A stretch of 64,000 nucleotides of DNA from positions 1 through 64,000 of the forward strand of contig CAVPEB010000073.1 of NCBI GenBank assembly GCA_963702765.1, written 5' to 3'. Source of the stretch: DATMNR01 sp963702765 (GTDB lineage Bacteria; Chloroflexota; Ktedonobacteria; Ktedonobacterales; Ktedonobacteraceae). The position numbers and the translations under genes are program-made. The notes below the pieces were generated by a model. It saw only the letters and a list, made by a program, of their open reading frames with translations, did no database searches and was not told where the DNA came from. Shown here one piece after another: positions 48,406 through 59,072 of the stretch (the stretch's first letter is position 1; every line of letters starts with the position of its first letter).

Positions 48406-48620
48406 CGGTTGATCGATAGGCACGCACTCATTCCAAACAGGCTTCATCGACACTCCGGCAGAGGCAACCGTCATCGCTGCACCCCTATTTCATCCTGGGT
48501 GGTGTCCCAACGACAGAGTTGACTTCAAGCGCTCGAACCTCTTCTCATCGCTGAAGCGGACACACCACCCATCTGGAAGAGTCCTCCATGCTCTCTGTGT
48601 GGCGGGAAGTGTCGGAGCAC

Positions 48621-48827
48621 TCACCAGGGAGCGACGCGGGTTCCGCTCCCACTGGTACCCATCGTGTAATGATTACAGCCACTGCACCCTCCCGGAGCCA
48701 CGTCGGGTCCATGCCCGTTATGGGTGCTATAGGCCAGCCCAGCTACGAGCGCAGCCACAAGCAGCGGCACCAGCAGGCCCTTGACGATCCGTCGCGCAAA
48801 CGTTCTTCCCAGTAAAGACTGCATCAT
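48621..48827 (-). CDS. Small single-helix membrane protein
   Basis: 68 residues from the ATG at 48827, well placed after AAGGAGAAAGAAT. A basic N-terminus (RTFARRIVKG), one membrane helix (about 18-37), then a Gly/Ser-rich exterior with CSGC and histidines. Function unknown; the cysteines could bind metal. Confidence 0.5.
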   Translation of the reverse strand: MMQSLLGRTFARRIVKGLLVPLLVAALVAGLAYSTHNGHGPDVAPGGCSGCNHYTMGTSGSGTRVAPW

Positions 48828-49097
48828 ATTCTTTCTCCTTTGCAGATACCCCGTGGTGTGGGGTCGGTGTAGTTTGTATTCTCTTACGTCCAGCGTTGTG
48901 AACTTCTTGCTCTCAGTATCCAGACAACTTGTCTGGAAACAACTGTTCAACACCTCATTCTCTTCTCTTGATCATATGATGTATTCGTCCCAAAATCGTT
49001 ACGAAAAGCGTTACGAACGATCCAAACCTGAGGAAACACCGATCCATCATCTCATTCTCTATAGGAGCAACGATTTCGCGTTATTCAACAGACTGCT

Positions 49098-49360
49098 TTA
49101 TGATGGGAGTGCGAACATTGATGGTTCGTCTCCCACTCTGTGTTCGTGCTCTAGGATTGCGTCAAGGTTAGGTGGGGCAACACCAGGTTTGAACCAGGCG
49201 ACTTCCACCTGGATCCCATTGTTGTCGAGCAACCCGAAGTTGTAGATCGGCTTTTGTTCCATGATTTCGGTCGTCTGGATGTCCAGTGCATTGAGCCGCT
49301 CCCACATTGCCTGACCCGCCTCTGCATCTCGTAGTTCGCGAATGATGTTCTGTTCAGAGT
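49098..49360 (-). pseudogene. Partial VOC/glyoxalase-like gene
   Basis: The frame reads back from 49098 through WERLNALDIQTTEIMEQ and VEVAWFKPGVAPPNLD, a C-terminal half of a VOC-type protein. It extends upstream to about 49360 without a start codon or ribosome site. A 5'-truncated gene is the best reading; a short gene starting at the ATG at 49307 is less likely. Confidence 0.4.
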
Positions 49361-49470
49361 CTACCCCTGTGCCCCTTATTAAGCATCGGTAGGATTACGT
49401 GTTGTGATTACGTGTTTTTTGAGCATAAGAAACCCTCATATGAGAGCCTTCCAGGTAAAATTACCTGCTG

Positions 49471-50283
49471 TTACTCGGACCATGGAGTGACGGGTTTTTG
49501 CAGCAGTTCGTCGTCCACATAGATCGCATCGACTCGCTCATTGAAAAAACAAAGCAGTCCGTCAATTGGCGAACAGGCTGGGAGCGGATCACGATAACTC
49601 CACACGATATCTTTGAAGTCCTTTGCTCCGATTCTGACAGACCAATAAGATGCCTGACCCTTGTAGGGGCAACGCGTGGTGGTTTCAGTTGCCCGAAGAC
49701 ACTCTAATCGAACATCCTGTTCAGGGAGATAATAGCGAGTCGGACCACCTGTTTCGAGTAACAGTCGAGGATGATGGGTGTCTGCTATGGTCTGCCCACC
49801 CAAAACGACACGAACATGGCGGGAACTGGGCAGAATATCCACACGCTTGTAGGGGTCGCGCGCGTGACCATAGACCTGCTCGTCCTCTTCGTACCAGGCA
49901 TCCATCAGATGCCAGTAAAAGGCGACATAGCCCTTGACTTGCGGCCCACCATGTAGCGGATCGGGATAGCTCCACGCGGCATTGTGCACCAGACGGTCGC
50001 CTACGCGTATCGTCCTGTAGGATGCCTCCCCTTTCAGAGGGGAATGGGTAGAGTGGTCGGTTGCCTCCAGGGCGTCTTGTCGCACATCTTCCAGCGGGAA
50101 GTAGTACACAGGCAAACGTCCATATTCAATTAACCGCTTGACTTGCTTGCTGTCAGCGACCGTCAGCCCAGCGAAGATCACCCGTACCCTCCTCTGGCTG
50201 TCTTCCCAGCGAAATGGGATCTTCTGGCTCAATGATGGAGTCGCCAGAGGACCAAAGAACAGGTCTTCAAGTACTGGTTGCAT
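49471..50283 (-). CDS. Tandem DUF427 protein
   Basis: 270 residues with two DUF427 (NTP_transf_9) domains, about 28-125 and 155-255. Each has the pattern VRVIFAGLTVADS / VRVVLGGQTIADT, then YYFP or YYLP, LKGEASY or YKGQASY, and a final aromatic strand (VKGYVAFYWHLMDAWYED-like). Family function is unknown. AAGGAGAGG precedes the ATG. Confidence 0.83.
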   Translation of the reverse strand: MQPVLEDLFFGPLATPSLSQKIPFRWEDSQRRVRVIFAGLTVADSKQVKRLIEYGRLPVYYFPLEDVRQDALEATDHSTHSPLKGEASYRTIRVGDRLVHNAAWSYPDPLHGGPQVKGYVAFYWHLMDAWYEEDEQVYGHARDPYKRVDILPSSRHVRVVLGGQTIADTHHPRLLLETGGPTRYYLPEQDVRLECLRATETTTRCPYKGQASYWSVRIGAKDFKDIVWSYRDPLPACSPIDGLLCFFNERVDAIYVDDELLQKPVTPWSE

Positions 50284-50312
50284 CGTATTTCCTCTCCTTC
50301 CTGAAAATCCCT

Positions 50313-50558
50313 CTACATGGCAGTCCCTTCTCTAACGATATGCCATGTCCTATTACATCTGAGACAGTTGTACTGCTTGTCTTGCCTTCTCCGCCTGGAG
50401 CTTCCTCTCATGTAGAGCGAGAAGAAGGTTGGAGAGAAGAGGCCCAACGCGCGAGGAATCATCGCGAGCCCATCACAGGGCGACATCGGGCGTTCAACAA
50501 GATAGATATTTGAAGACCCACACTGTGAACAGTGCTCTCGAACGTGATTTTGCTGCAT
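50313..50558 (-). CDS. Small zinc-ribbon protein
   Basis: 81 residues from the ATG at 50558 (GGAGAG just upstream; an ATG four codons earlier is less well placed). Paired C-x2-C motifs (CSQCGSSN and CLRCNRTW) form a likely zinc ribbon with a 45-residue insert. It lies 29 bases before the DUF427 gene on the same strand, and they may be co-transcribed. Confidence 0.6.
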   Translation of the reverse strand: MQQNHVREHCSQCGSSNIYLVERPMSPCDGLAMIPRALGLFSPTFFSLYMRGSSRRRRQDKQYNCLRCNRTWHIVREGTAM

Positions 50559-50755
50559 ACTTCTCTCCATTCCTGTCAGTAGTGCGCAGGTCGCACCCGC
50601 GTGAACAGGTTCTCTCTTGCATGTGTAACCAGACTGCCGTTATAACTGAGGTCACACCAGCAATTGCCTCTCCCTCATTAGAGGTGTTACAATTGCTGTA
50701 CACTTCGACTGGAGAGTAACATGTCAGCGGGAAATCATCGTGAGAAAGGCGTGAG

Positions 50756-53700
50756 ATGGGCCGATTGATTTCAGATTGCTAGGTACGCCAGAAGTGAGCC
50801 ATGCTGAGAAGGCACTTGCGTTTCAGACCCGCAAGGTCCTGGCGCTACTGGCCTACCTTGCGGTAGAGCCGGGAATCCACACTCGCGACAAGATCACTGC
50901 CCTCCTCTGGCCGGAGAGTGATGAAGAGCGGGGTAGGGCATCATTACGCCGCGCCCTGGCTTATTTACGAGATACCCTCGACGAAGTCTCTCATGGGCGT
51001 TCAAGTAATCAGCCTCTTCAGCTATCACATGTACTGGTCGACCATGAAACGCTCAGGTTCAACACTGCTTCTGCCTGCGAAGTAGACATTCAAATTCTAC
51101 AAACAGCCTTTTCGCTCACTCGTCGCTCGTCGGCTAACCTGCGCACCCACCTGACCCAGTTACAAGTAGCGGCTTCCAGTTACCGCGGGAACTTCCTGGA
51201 GGGCCTGATGCTTCCAGATGCCCCCGACTTCGACGACTGGCTGTTGCTGCAACGCGAAGGCTGGCGCCGCCAGGCGAATGCTGTTTTCGACCACCTCTCT
51301 CAATTACAGGCTGATGGAGGCGAACTGGAAAATGCGCTTGATACAGCAAGTCAATGGATCACGCACGATCTGCTCAATGAAACGGCTCATGCCCGCCTGA
51401 TGCAACTGCATTTTGCCCTTGGAGATCGAGCGGCTGCCTTACAAGCCTATGAATATTGCCGATTTATCCTGGAGCGCGAGTTGGGTGCCGAACCGGCAGC
51501 AGAGCTAAAGGTGCTGGCAGCACGCATTCGTTCCCAGTCTTCACCTCTACGACAACCCATGGCGTACGAATTGCCCACGTCACAGACTGCATGGGAGCCG
51601 CCACTCATCGGACGCATCCTTGAATATCGCGCTCTGGTCAGGATGTTTCACACTATGCAGCAAGGTCACATGCAGGTGGCAACGCTCGAGGGGGAACCGG
51701 GCATAGGCAAAACACGGCTGGCCAGGGAATTCCTAATGTGGGCAAGAGCCCAAGGGGCTGATGTGCTTGCGGGGCGCGCCTTTGAGACGGGGAGCCGTCT
51801 GCCCTATCAATCACTTGTCGAGGCGCTGCGCAGCCATCTGGAGGATGAACAGAGTCTGAAGGAACTGCTCAGCGATGTCTGGCTGTCTGAACTGGCTCGG
51901 TTGCTGCCGGAATTACGCGAGCAATTCCCTGCTTTGCCCCCTCCACTTATGCTCGACGAAACAGAGGCGCGTACGCGCTTATTCGAATCTGTGGCTCGCC
52001 TTGGACAGGCTCTGGCAGGTCGTACGCCTATTGTCATATTCATTGACGATATGCAATGGGCGGATGCAGCGTCTCTCGATCTGTTGCAGTATGCCAGCCG
52101 GCGCTGGGCGACAGCACACATTCCTGTGTTCGTGCTCTGCACTCTTCGCTCGGAAGACCTTGCGAGCAGTGTATCACTTGCCGCTTTGCTGAGCGGCCTG
52201 GAGCGTGACCTATCTGTTATGCGGCAGACCCTGACTCCACTCTCCTATGAACATACTCTGAGAGTAGTGCAATCCCTTTTTAGTGTCGACGATAATGGAG
52301 CAATAAGTGGCGGAAGCGTGAGAGTAGTGGAACGAGAAAGACATATCGAGACACTTGGTCGATGGTTATTCACCGAAACGGGCGGACACCCCTTTTTTCT
52401 CGTCGAGAGCCTCAAAGCGCTCACTGAGCAGGGAGGACCATTCCGTGAGGAAGCAGGAACTGTGACGATTCATCCTGAACTGATCACCCGGCATGATGCG
52501 GGTCGGTCTCTCTTCCTTCCATCGAGCGTACGTGACCTGATTCATGCACGCTTAACGCATCTCAGTCACAACGCACTGACCATGTGCAAGGCCGGAGCTG
52601 TTCTGGGTGATGGCTTCACCTTTGAACAGCTCTGCCACGTAGCTGACATCGACGAAAGCCAGGCTCTACCCGCCCTGGATGAGTTACTTACGCGCGGACT
52701 CCTGCGAGAAACAGACGAGAAATGTTTCTTCACCCATGATAAAATACGCGAAGAAGTCTACGCCGAAATAGGGAAGATCAGGCGGCGCGTTTTTCATCGT
52801 CGTGCACTTACTACACTGCAAGCATCATTTTCTCCTCCAGCCGAACTGGCGCGTCATGCATTTGCGGCAGGGCTTCCTGCAGCTGCTCTGCATTTGAGTA
52901 TCGCTGCCGGTAATGAGGCGATGCGCGTGTTTGCCGCCAGTGATGCTATCGCACATTTCGAACAGGCACGGCGACTGGTGAGGAATGTAGATGAATATAA
53001 GTTGCAAGCATCGGAGAAGCACGTTGCTCTTTCACTCGCTGACCTGTCCCAGCTGTATCTCCAACTCGGTTGGGCTTATGAACTGCGAAACGAGTTCGTC
53101 AAGGAGAAGAGCATCTATGAAGAGATGCTGGCAGTGGCACGGGAGATGTCTGAGCCAGCAATGGAGTGTACGTCCTTAAACCGCCTGGCAACTCTGGCTG
53201 CCCAGAATGGCCAAGATTTTGCAAGAGCGGAGGAACTCCTCCAGCAGGCTCTGAACGTGGCAGAGAGCAGCCAGAATAAGGCAGCCGTTGCTGAAACTCT
53301 ATGGAATCTCGCACAGACAGGCTTCTATGCCGGGAAAATGCAGGCATCACTCCCGCATGCAGAGCAGGCACTTATACTCGCCCGAGAACTGCAACAGCAG
53401 GAACTAACCGCACGCAGTCTGCATGCATTCGCTACCTTAGAAATGGTTCTGGGGGAGTGGGAGAAGAGCTTGTCCCATGCGGACGAGGCACACATGCTCT
53501 ATACGGCTTTGGGCAATCATGTGAGGGAAGTGGGTTGCCTATGCGTTATAGCCCAGTCCTTGATCAATATGGGACAGCCTCAAGATGGTATTGATGCGGC
53601 TACGGCAGCTCTAGTGATCAGCGTAGAAATTGAAGACAATTGGGGGCAGATCAATGCTGCCATCCAGATGGTGCCAGGCTTACTCGATACTGGCGCCTAC

Positions 53701-54432
53701 ACTGAGGCACGTTCAGTTATCCAGCAAGGCGTTAGCTTAGCACGCGCTCTCGAGATCACACCCTTGCTCGTCATCTCCCTCAACGAATGGGGCAATGTAT
53801 GCAGAGCGATGTTCGAACTGGATGCGGCTAAGGCAGCTCATAATGAGGCGCTCACACTCTGTGAAGGTTTTATGCCGCCTCACTACGTGGGATGGATTGC
53901 TGGAGAGCTCTGTGCAGATTGCGCATCGGCCAATCAATGGCAGGAAGCATATACTTACGCTGTAATTGCAGAAACAAGGAGGGACATTTCCATCATGCAT
54001 GGAGGACTCGCCCGCTGGCATGAGACTGAAGCCTTATTGTGGGGAGGCAGTATTGAGCAGGCAAAAGAGGTGCTGCGTCGTTTTGGCGAGCGAGTTGAAG
54101 ACAAGCGACGCTATCGCATTCCCTATCTTCAGGCTTGCGCGGTGCTCGCGCGATGGGAGAACAAAACTGATCATGCTATTGCTCATCTGGAATCAGCCCG
54201 AGTCCTTGCTGAGCAGCTTGATTTACCAGGAGAACTTTGGCAGATACTGGCAGCCTTGGGCGTATTATACCAATCGAGCGAGAATGATAGTCAGTCGCTA
54301 CCAGTATTTTCACATGCTGTCCAGGTAGTGCAGTCACTTGCCGATAGGATCGAGGACGAGCAACAACGTCTTTCGTTCCTTTCGGCGCAACAAGTTCGGG
54401 CCTTGTTTACGTGGAACACAACAGTGCAGTAG
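50756..54432 (+). CDS. SARP-type regulator: winged helix, BTAD, AAA ATPase and TPRs (frame break at N-terminus)
   Basis: About 1,220 residues. An N-terminal OmpR-like winged helix (TRKVLALLAYLAVEPGIHTR), a BTAD domain to about 250, and a STAND-type AAA ATPase with Walker A EGEPGIGKTR (near 305) and Walker B VIFIDDMQWAD. A long TPR superhelix runs from about 650 to the end. The open frame begins only at a TTG at 50776. The expected start is the ATG at 50756 (MGRL...), after AAAGGCGTGAG, and one T missing from GATTTCAG breaks it. It regulates unknown targets, perhaps the island. It ends 360 bases before tRNA-Ser; that gap holds no gene. Confidence 0.83.
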
Positions 54433-54794
54433 CAAATTCGTGATCTTGCCCATAAAAGCGGGTCAAGGTCACCAATGCCTCGGCCAGGAAGTCTATACAT
54501 AACAGGAGCAGATGCGGGAGTCTTTGGAGATGTCTTCTGCCTGACACAACACTTCCTCCATGCTTTAAGCTCTGTTGTGCGTAGTAAAAAATGAGAACGG
54601 CCTCGTTACACACGAGAGACGAGCGTGGATCCAGGAAAAAGCTTCCTGCTCAAGGAAGATGAACTTCCACATCAGTTAAACAAAAGCGAGAAGTGACAAG
54701 AAACACAACAATTTCCACGTTCTGCTGTCAACGTTACTGACAAACTCATCAGGAGAGAACCTTCGAATCAAGGCGTAGAGCCGATTGAGAGGGG

Positions 54795-54883
54795 TGGCGG
54801 AGGAGGTGGGATTCGAACCCACGGAGGCTATTCACCTCACACGATTTCCAGTCGTGCTCACTAGGCCACTATGAGACTCCTCC
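54795..54883 (-). tRNA. tRNA-Ser (anticodon GGA)
   Basis: Acceptor GGAGGAG pairs with CTCCTCC. Long variable arm typical of serine tRNA, anticodon loop CTGGAAA, T-arm GTGGGTTCGAATCCCAC. The discriminator G is followed by an encoded CCA. It provides the target of the candidate integrative element. Confidence 0.93.
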
Positions 54884-54890
54884 AGCACAG

Positions 54891-54976
54891 CGGAGAGAGT
54901 GGGATTCGAACCCACGAGGGCTATTCACCCTACCGCTTTTCGAGAGCGGCACATTCGACCACTCTGACATCTCTCC
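54891..54976 (-). tRNA. tRNA-Ser (anticodon CGA)
   Basis: Acceptor GGAGAGA with TCTCTCC, anticodon loop CTCGAAA, long variable arm. CCA is not encoded. It lies seven bases upstream of tRNA-Ser(GGA) and is probably co-transcribed with it. Confidence 0.92.
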
Positions 54977-55015
54977 GCTGCGCAGTATAGCATAACTCCC
55001 AAACCAGGGCAAGCT

Positions 55016-56185
55016 TTAGTCTACTTCAGCCTCGGCTTTATGCCCATTAGTAGGCTCGAGTACCTCAGGAGCCTCAGGAGTCTCAGGAACTTGTGGCGTT
55101 GTGTACACCTCTTCACGAATGAATGCTTCAGTCATTTCACGTGCAATGTCGTCATGGTACTGAATAGGTGGGGACTTCATCAGGTAAGCGCTTGGCCCTT
55201 CAAGCGTGCCGCTAATGCCACGATCCAGAGCCAGCTTTACCATACGAACAGCGTCGATCACGACACCGGCTGAGTTTGGCGAATCCCATACCTCAAGCTT
55301 CATTTCCAGATTCAGAGGCACATCACCGAACGTGCGACCCTCCAGCCGTATGAACGCCCATTTGCGATCAGTGAGCCATGCAACATAGTCGGATGGGCCA
55401 ATGTGGACGTTATCTTCACCTAGATCATAATCAAGCTGGCTCGTAACGGCATTGGTTTTGCTGATCTTTTTAGACTCCAAACGCTCGCGTTCGAGCATAT
55501 TGTAGAAGTCAGTATTACCACCCACGTTGAGCTGCATCGTTCTCTCCAGCTTTACGCCGCGCTCGCGGAACAGCCTTGCGAGCATGCGATGCACGATTGT
55601 TGCCCCAACCTGGCTTTTGATATCATCGCCGATCATTGGCAGATTGGCCTCTTTGAAGCGATCCTGCCAGTATTGTTCGCGCGCAATAAACACGGGAATA
55701 CAGTTGACGAAACCCACTCCTGCCCGGAGAATCTGCTCAACGTACCACTTTGTCGCTTCCTCAGAGCCAACCGGGAGGTAATTTACCACTACATCCGTGC
55801 CACTATCCTTGAGAATTTTTACAATATCATTCGTCTTCTTGGGGGACTTGGTAATTACCTTTGAGAGGTATTTGCCTAACCCATCATGTGTCATTCCACG
55901 GTAGACATTTGCTCCCAATCGGGGAACTTCGGCAAAACGATAGGTGTTATTTGGTGCAGCGAAAACTGCTTCGCTGATATCTTTACCCACCTTGTTCTGA
56001 TCGATGTCGAATGCTGCTGAGAACTCGATATCGCTAATATGATATCCACCCAGGTTTACATGCATTAATCCTGGGACAAAATCCTCTGGTTTTGCTTCGC
56101 GGTAGTACTGTACACCTTGCACTAGCGAACTGGCGCAGTTACCTACCCCAACGATTGCAACACGCACTTTCTTTTTACTTGTCAT
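55016..56185 (-). CDS. ino1: Inositol-3-phosphate synthase
   Basis: 389 residues, the size of the short archaeal/actinobacterial form. An N-terminal NAD-binding fold (RVAIVGVGNCASSLVQG), the SQVGATIVHRML segment of the catalytic site (a metal/phosphate-binding region in the family) and NVGGNTDFYNML. It converts glucose 6-phosphate to 1L-myo-inositol 1-phosphate, the first step to inositol lipids or thiols. A polar Pro/Glu-rich tail of about 25 residues ends it. The gap 56186-56848 before the divergent next gene holds only AT-rich sequence. Confidence 0.9.
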   Translation of the reverse strand: MTSKKKVRVAIVGVGNCASSLVQGVQYYREAKPEDFVPGLMHVNLGGYHISDIEFSAAFDIDQNKVGKDISEAVFAAPNNTYRFAEVPRLGANVYRGMTHDGLGKYLSKVITKSPKKTNDIVKILKDSGTDVVVNYLPVGSEEATKWYVEQILRAGVGFVNCIPVFIAREQYWQDRFKEANLPMIGDDIKSQVGATIVHRMLARLFRERGVKLERTMQLNVGGNTDFYNMLERERLESKKISKTNAVTSQLDYDLGEDNVHIGPSDYVAWLTDRKWAFIRLEGRTFGDVPLNLEMKLEVWDSPNSAGVVIDAVRMVKLALDRGISGTLEGPSAYLMKSPPIQYHDDIAREMTEAFIREEVYTTPQVPETPEAPEVLEPTNGHKAEAEVD

Positions 56186-56848
56186 ACGAGTAAGACTTCC
56201 TTTCCTGGGATCATTTACTTATCCCAATTCACAGGTTTCAAAACTATACATACTATACCCTACCATTTTGCTTATTAGCTATAAGCATTTTTACACAATT
56301 ATTGTGATTAAATTAACATTAATTTGACATAATTGCTCTTGATTTAAACAATCATGGCATTTAAGGCAAAACAATAAGGCTTATTCTGTGAACGATTGAA
56401 TACCTGAATTTTTGTCAGGTACTCCTGATCAGGCTGAATGCATGTGATGAATGTTACATTTTTTCTCTTCCAGGTAGCCATTTTATACTGGTAAATCGTC
56501 TGGAAATACGCAACGCTCGTTACAATTGAAATGGGAAGCTTTTTTCAGGGTGGTTGTGCAATCATAACTGCGACCGCCAATTTGTAACCGCATCTTAACT
56601 TGTAACAAGATTGATCACGCAGCTAAGTGCTATGCTCTCATTCAGTAATTTCAGTGATCTGCAAACTGGCTTTATTTTAGTTCCTTCAATGTGGAATAAC
56701 TGATGACTTTTGGAAGAGCATAATCCCTGAGTGTTGGAACGTGCTAGAAACTTGTCTTAATACAGTCTACTTCCCGGGTGCCTGGATCTGCTTCATGCAA
56801 ACTCACCCTTCTACATGAAATAGTCGGACTCTACATATCGAAAGGTAG
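56186..56848. other. Divergent intergenic region
   Basis: 663 bases between ino1 and the phosphodiesterase-type gene. It is AT-rich, with a TTGACA near 56333 and TATAGT-like boxes on the minus strand near 56250 that may belong to promoters. No gene is supported. Confidence 0.4.
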
Positions 56849-56854
56849 ATGTTG

Positions 56855-58255
56855 ATGAATCGGCGTAATAAAGTTCTGGTGATTGGGCTTGATTGCGCGC
56901 CGCCAGAACTTGTGTTTGAGCAATGGCGCAATGACTTGCCAAATTTCAGGCGTGTCATGGATAATGGGGTGTGGGGAAAGCTAGAAAGCTGTATTCCCGC
57001 TATCACCGTCCCTGCATGGAGTTCTATGCTCTCGAGCAAAGATCCAGGCACTTTAGGGTTTTATGGTTTTCGTAACCGTGGCGACTACTCATATGAGAAA
57101 CATACCCTGGCCAATGCGAACTCGGTAAAGACTGATCGCGTTTGGGATATCCTTTCGCAGGCAGGGAAGAAAGTGATTACAGTAGGTGTGCCTCAGACAT
57201 ATCCACCAAAGCCGGTCAATGGCATTCAGGTGGGTTGCTTTCTTTCTCCTTCTACGACCAATCCCGACCGGCCATATACCTATCCCGCTTCAATAATGCG
57301 GGAAATCGAGGCAGCTGTTGGAGAATATCTCGTTGACGTGCCTAACTTCCGTACCGATGATAAAGAGTACCTGCTACGCCAGATTTACATCATGACCGAA
57401 AAACGCTTTAAGCTGGTCAAAAAGTGGATAACAGAAAAAGATTGGGATTTCTTCATGTTCGTCGAGATGGGCACAGACCGGATTCACCACGGCTTGTGGA
57501 AATATCATGATCCCACTCACCACAAGTACGAAGTAAATCCCAAACTCAACCAGAGCATCTATCAGTATTACCTCTATATCGATAGCGAGATTGGGCGTAT
57601 TCTCGATCTCGTCGATGAGCAGACCACCGTTTTCATAGTTTCAGACCACGGAGCCAAAAAGATGGATGGTGGTATCTGCGTCAATGAATGGCTCATCAAG
57701 GAGGGATACCTGACACTGAAGAAACAACCTGCTACCTTGACCGCAATCGACAGGTGCGAGATTGATTGGAGCAAGACGAAAGTATGGGGAGATGGCGGCT
57801 ATTATGCACGCATCTTCCTCAATATTGAGGGTCGTGAACCTCAGGGGATCGTGAAAGCAGATGAAGTTGAATCTTTACGGAACGAATTGAAAGCAAAATT
57901 TGAAGCTTTGACTGATCCAGATGGTGTCAACATTGGCACTATTGTCTATAAACCGCAAGATATTTATCACGAATGTAATGGTGTCCCACCTGATTTGATC
58001 GTCTATTTTGGCGATCTCTCCTGGCGTTCAGTCGGAACGGTTGGTCATGGTTCAATATACACCTTCGAGAACGACACGGGGCCTGATGACTGTAACCACG
58101 CGCAATATGGCATTGTGATCAAGCACGACCCATCAGTGCATGAGGGTCCAGGAGGACGAGAACTGAACGGTCTTCAACTGATGGATATGGCTCCCACCAT
58201 ACTTCAACAGCTAAACGTGCCGGTCCCAACCGATATGCAGGGAACACCTTTCTAG
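56855..58255 (+). CDS. Alkaline-phosphatase-superfamily phosphodiesterase/nucleotide pyrophosphatase
   Basis: About 466 residues. The metal-binding and nucleophile regions are VIGLDCAPPE, a threonine in ITVPAWSSM, EMGTDRIHHG, IVSDHGAKKMDG and a later GHGSIYT. This is the type I phosphodiesterase/nucleotide pyrophosphatase layout. No signal peptide, so it is probably cytoplasmic. AAAGG favours the ATG at 56855 over the one at 56849. It is followed by an APS kinase and a heptose-phosphate-type kinase, so the substrate may be an activated sugar or a nucleotide. Confidence 0.83.
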   Translation: MNRRNKVLVIGLDCAPPELVFEQWRNDLPNFRRVMDNGVWGKLESCIPAITVPAWSSMLSSKDPGTLGFYGFRNRGDYSYEKHTLANANSVKTDRVWDILSQAGKKVITVGVPQTYPPKPVNGIQVGCFLSPSTTNPDRPYTYPASIMREIEAAVGEYLVDVPNFRTDDKEYLLRQIYIMTEKRFKLVKKWITEKDWDFFMFVEMGTDRIHHGLWKYHDPTHHKYEVNPKLNQSIYQYYLYIDSEIGRILDLVDEQTTVFIVSDHGAKKMDGGICVNEWLIKEGYLTLKKQPATLTAIDRCEIDWSKTKVWGDGGYYARIFLNIEGREPQGIVKADEVESLRNELKAKFEALTDPDGVNIGTIVYKPQDIYHECNGVPPDLIVYFGDLSWRSVGTVGHGSIYTFENDTGPDDCNHAQYGIVIKHDPSVHEGPGGRELNGLQLMDMAPTILQQLNVPVPTDMQGTPF

Positions 58256-58351
58256 AAGCAGTGATGGGTGGGGAAGATCCCCCGAAACGCGCTTTTTGAG
58301 TACTTTTGAAACGAACGAATGAAATTAATTGAAATCAAACTTGGAGGATGA

Positions 58352-58930
58352 ATGAACATGACCCAAAAAGGATGTACCATCTGGTTTACCGGATTGTCAG
58401 GCGCTGGTAAGAGTACGCTCTCTGAATTGCTTGAACAACGTCTTAAAGCGCGAGGGTGCAACGTGGAAATCCTGGATGGCGACATCGTGCGTACCCACCT
58501 GTCCAAAGGCTTAGGGTTCAGCCGCGAAGATCGCGACACCAACATAAAACGTATTGCCTTCGTATGTGGACTGCTGTCACGTAACGGCGTAGTCTGCATT
58601 TCGGCAGCTATTTCTCCCTACAGAGAGGCACGGGAGTGGGCACGTCAGGAAATCGGCAAATTCGTGGAAGTGTATGTCAAATGCCCTATCGCTGTTTGTC
58701 GCCAGCGCGATGTCAAAGGACTGTACAAAATGGTGGATGAGGGCAAAATCACGGGCTTTACCGGGGTGGATGATCCCTACGAAGAGCCGGAGCATCCCGA
58801 GCTTATTGTTGAAACAGACAAAGAAACAATCGAAGAGAGCCTCGGGCGGATCATGGCCACTCTTGAATCTCTTGGCTATTTGGAGCCGGAGGTGCATTCC
58901 ACATTTGCATCCACAGCCGGATTGCTGTAG
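58352..58930 (+). CDS. cysC: Adenylylsulfate (APS) kinase
   Basis: 192 residues with Walker A TGLSGAGKST, LDGDIVRTHLSKGLGFSRED and the lid GFTGVDDPYEEPEHPEL. It makes PAPS from adenylylsulfate. No sulfate adenylyltransferase or reductase gene is nearby, so it may serve sulfation of a polymer or lipid rather than cysteine synthesis. GGAGGATGA precedes the ATG; a second ATG lies two codons in. Confidence 0.88.
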   Translation: MNMTQKGCTIWFTGLSGAGKSTLSELLEQRLKARGCNVEILDGDIVRTHLSKGLGFSREDRDTNIKRIAFVCGLLSRNGVVCISAAISPYREAREWARQEIGKFVEVYVKCPIAVCRQRDVKGLYKMVDEGKITGFTGVDDPYEEPEHPELIVETDKETIEESLGRIMATLESLGYLEPEVHSTFASTAGLL

Positions 58931-59072
58931 GCACATAAGAGTGCTCTGGATTTGCCCTCTCCGAATGGTTGAATCTTGATTAACCATAGGCAGTCATTTG
59001 AAAGAACTTAGGAATATAGTATGACCAACGGATTAATCGCTCCTCATGGAGGAGAAACAGAGGGGGATATAC

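Larger units (their letters stand above)
32511..54824. mobile_element. Candidate integrative element in tRNA-Ser(GGA)
   Basis: A 28-bp sequence identical to the 3' end of tRNA-Ser(GGA) occurs at 32511-32538, in the same orientation as the intact tRNA (54797-54824). An element inserted at the 3' end of a tRNA leaves exactly this arrangement. Short GGACG repeats lie next to the left copy, as in integrase arm-site regions. Cargo: AlbA regulator, IS110/IS21 nest, two-component system, membrane-protein run, DUF427 protein and SARP/AAA/TPR regulator. No integrase gene is visible, so it is either a relic or was mobilised in trans. T-arm sequence is shared among serine tRNAs, so another tRNA could be the source of the copy. 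Confidence 0.55.
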
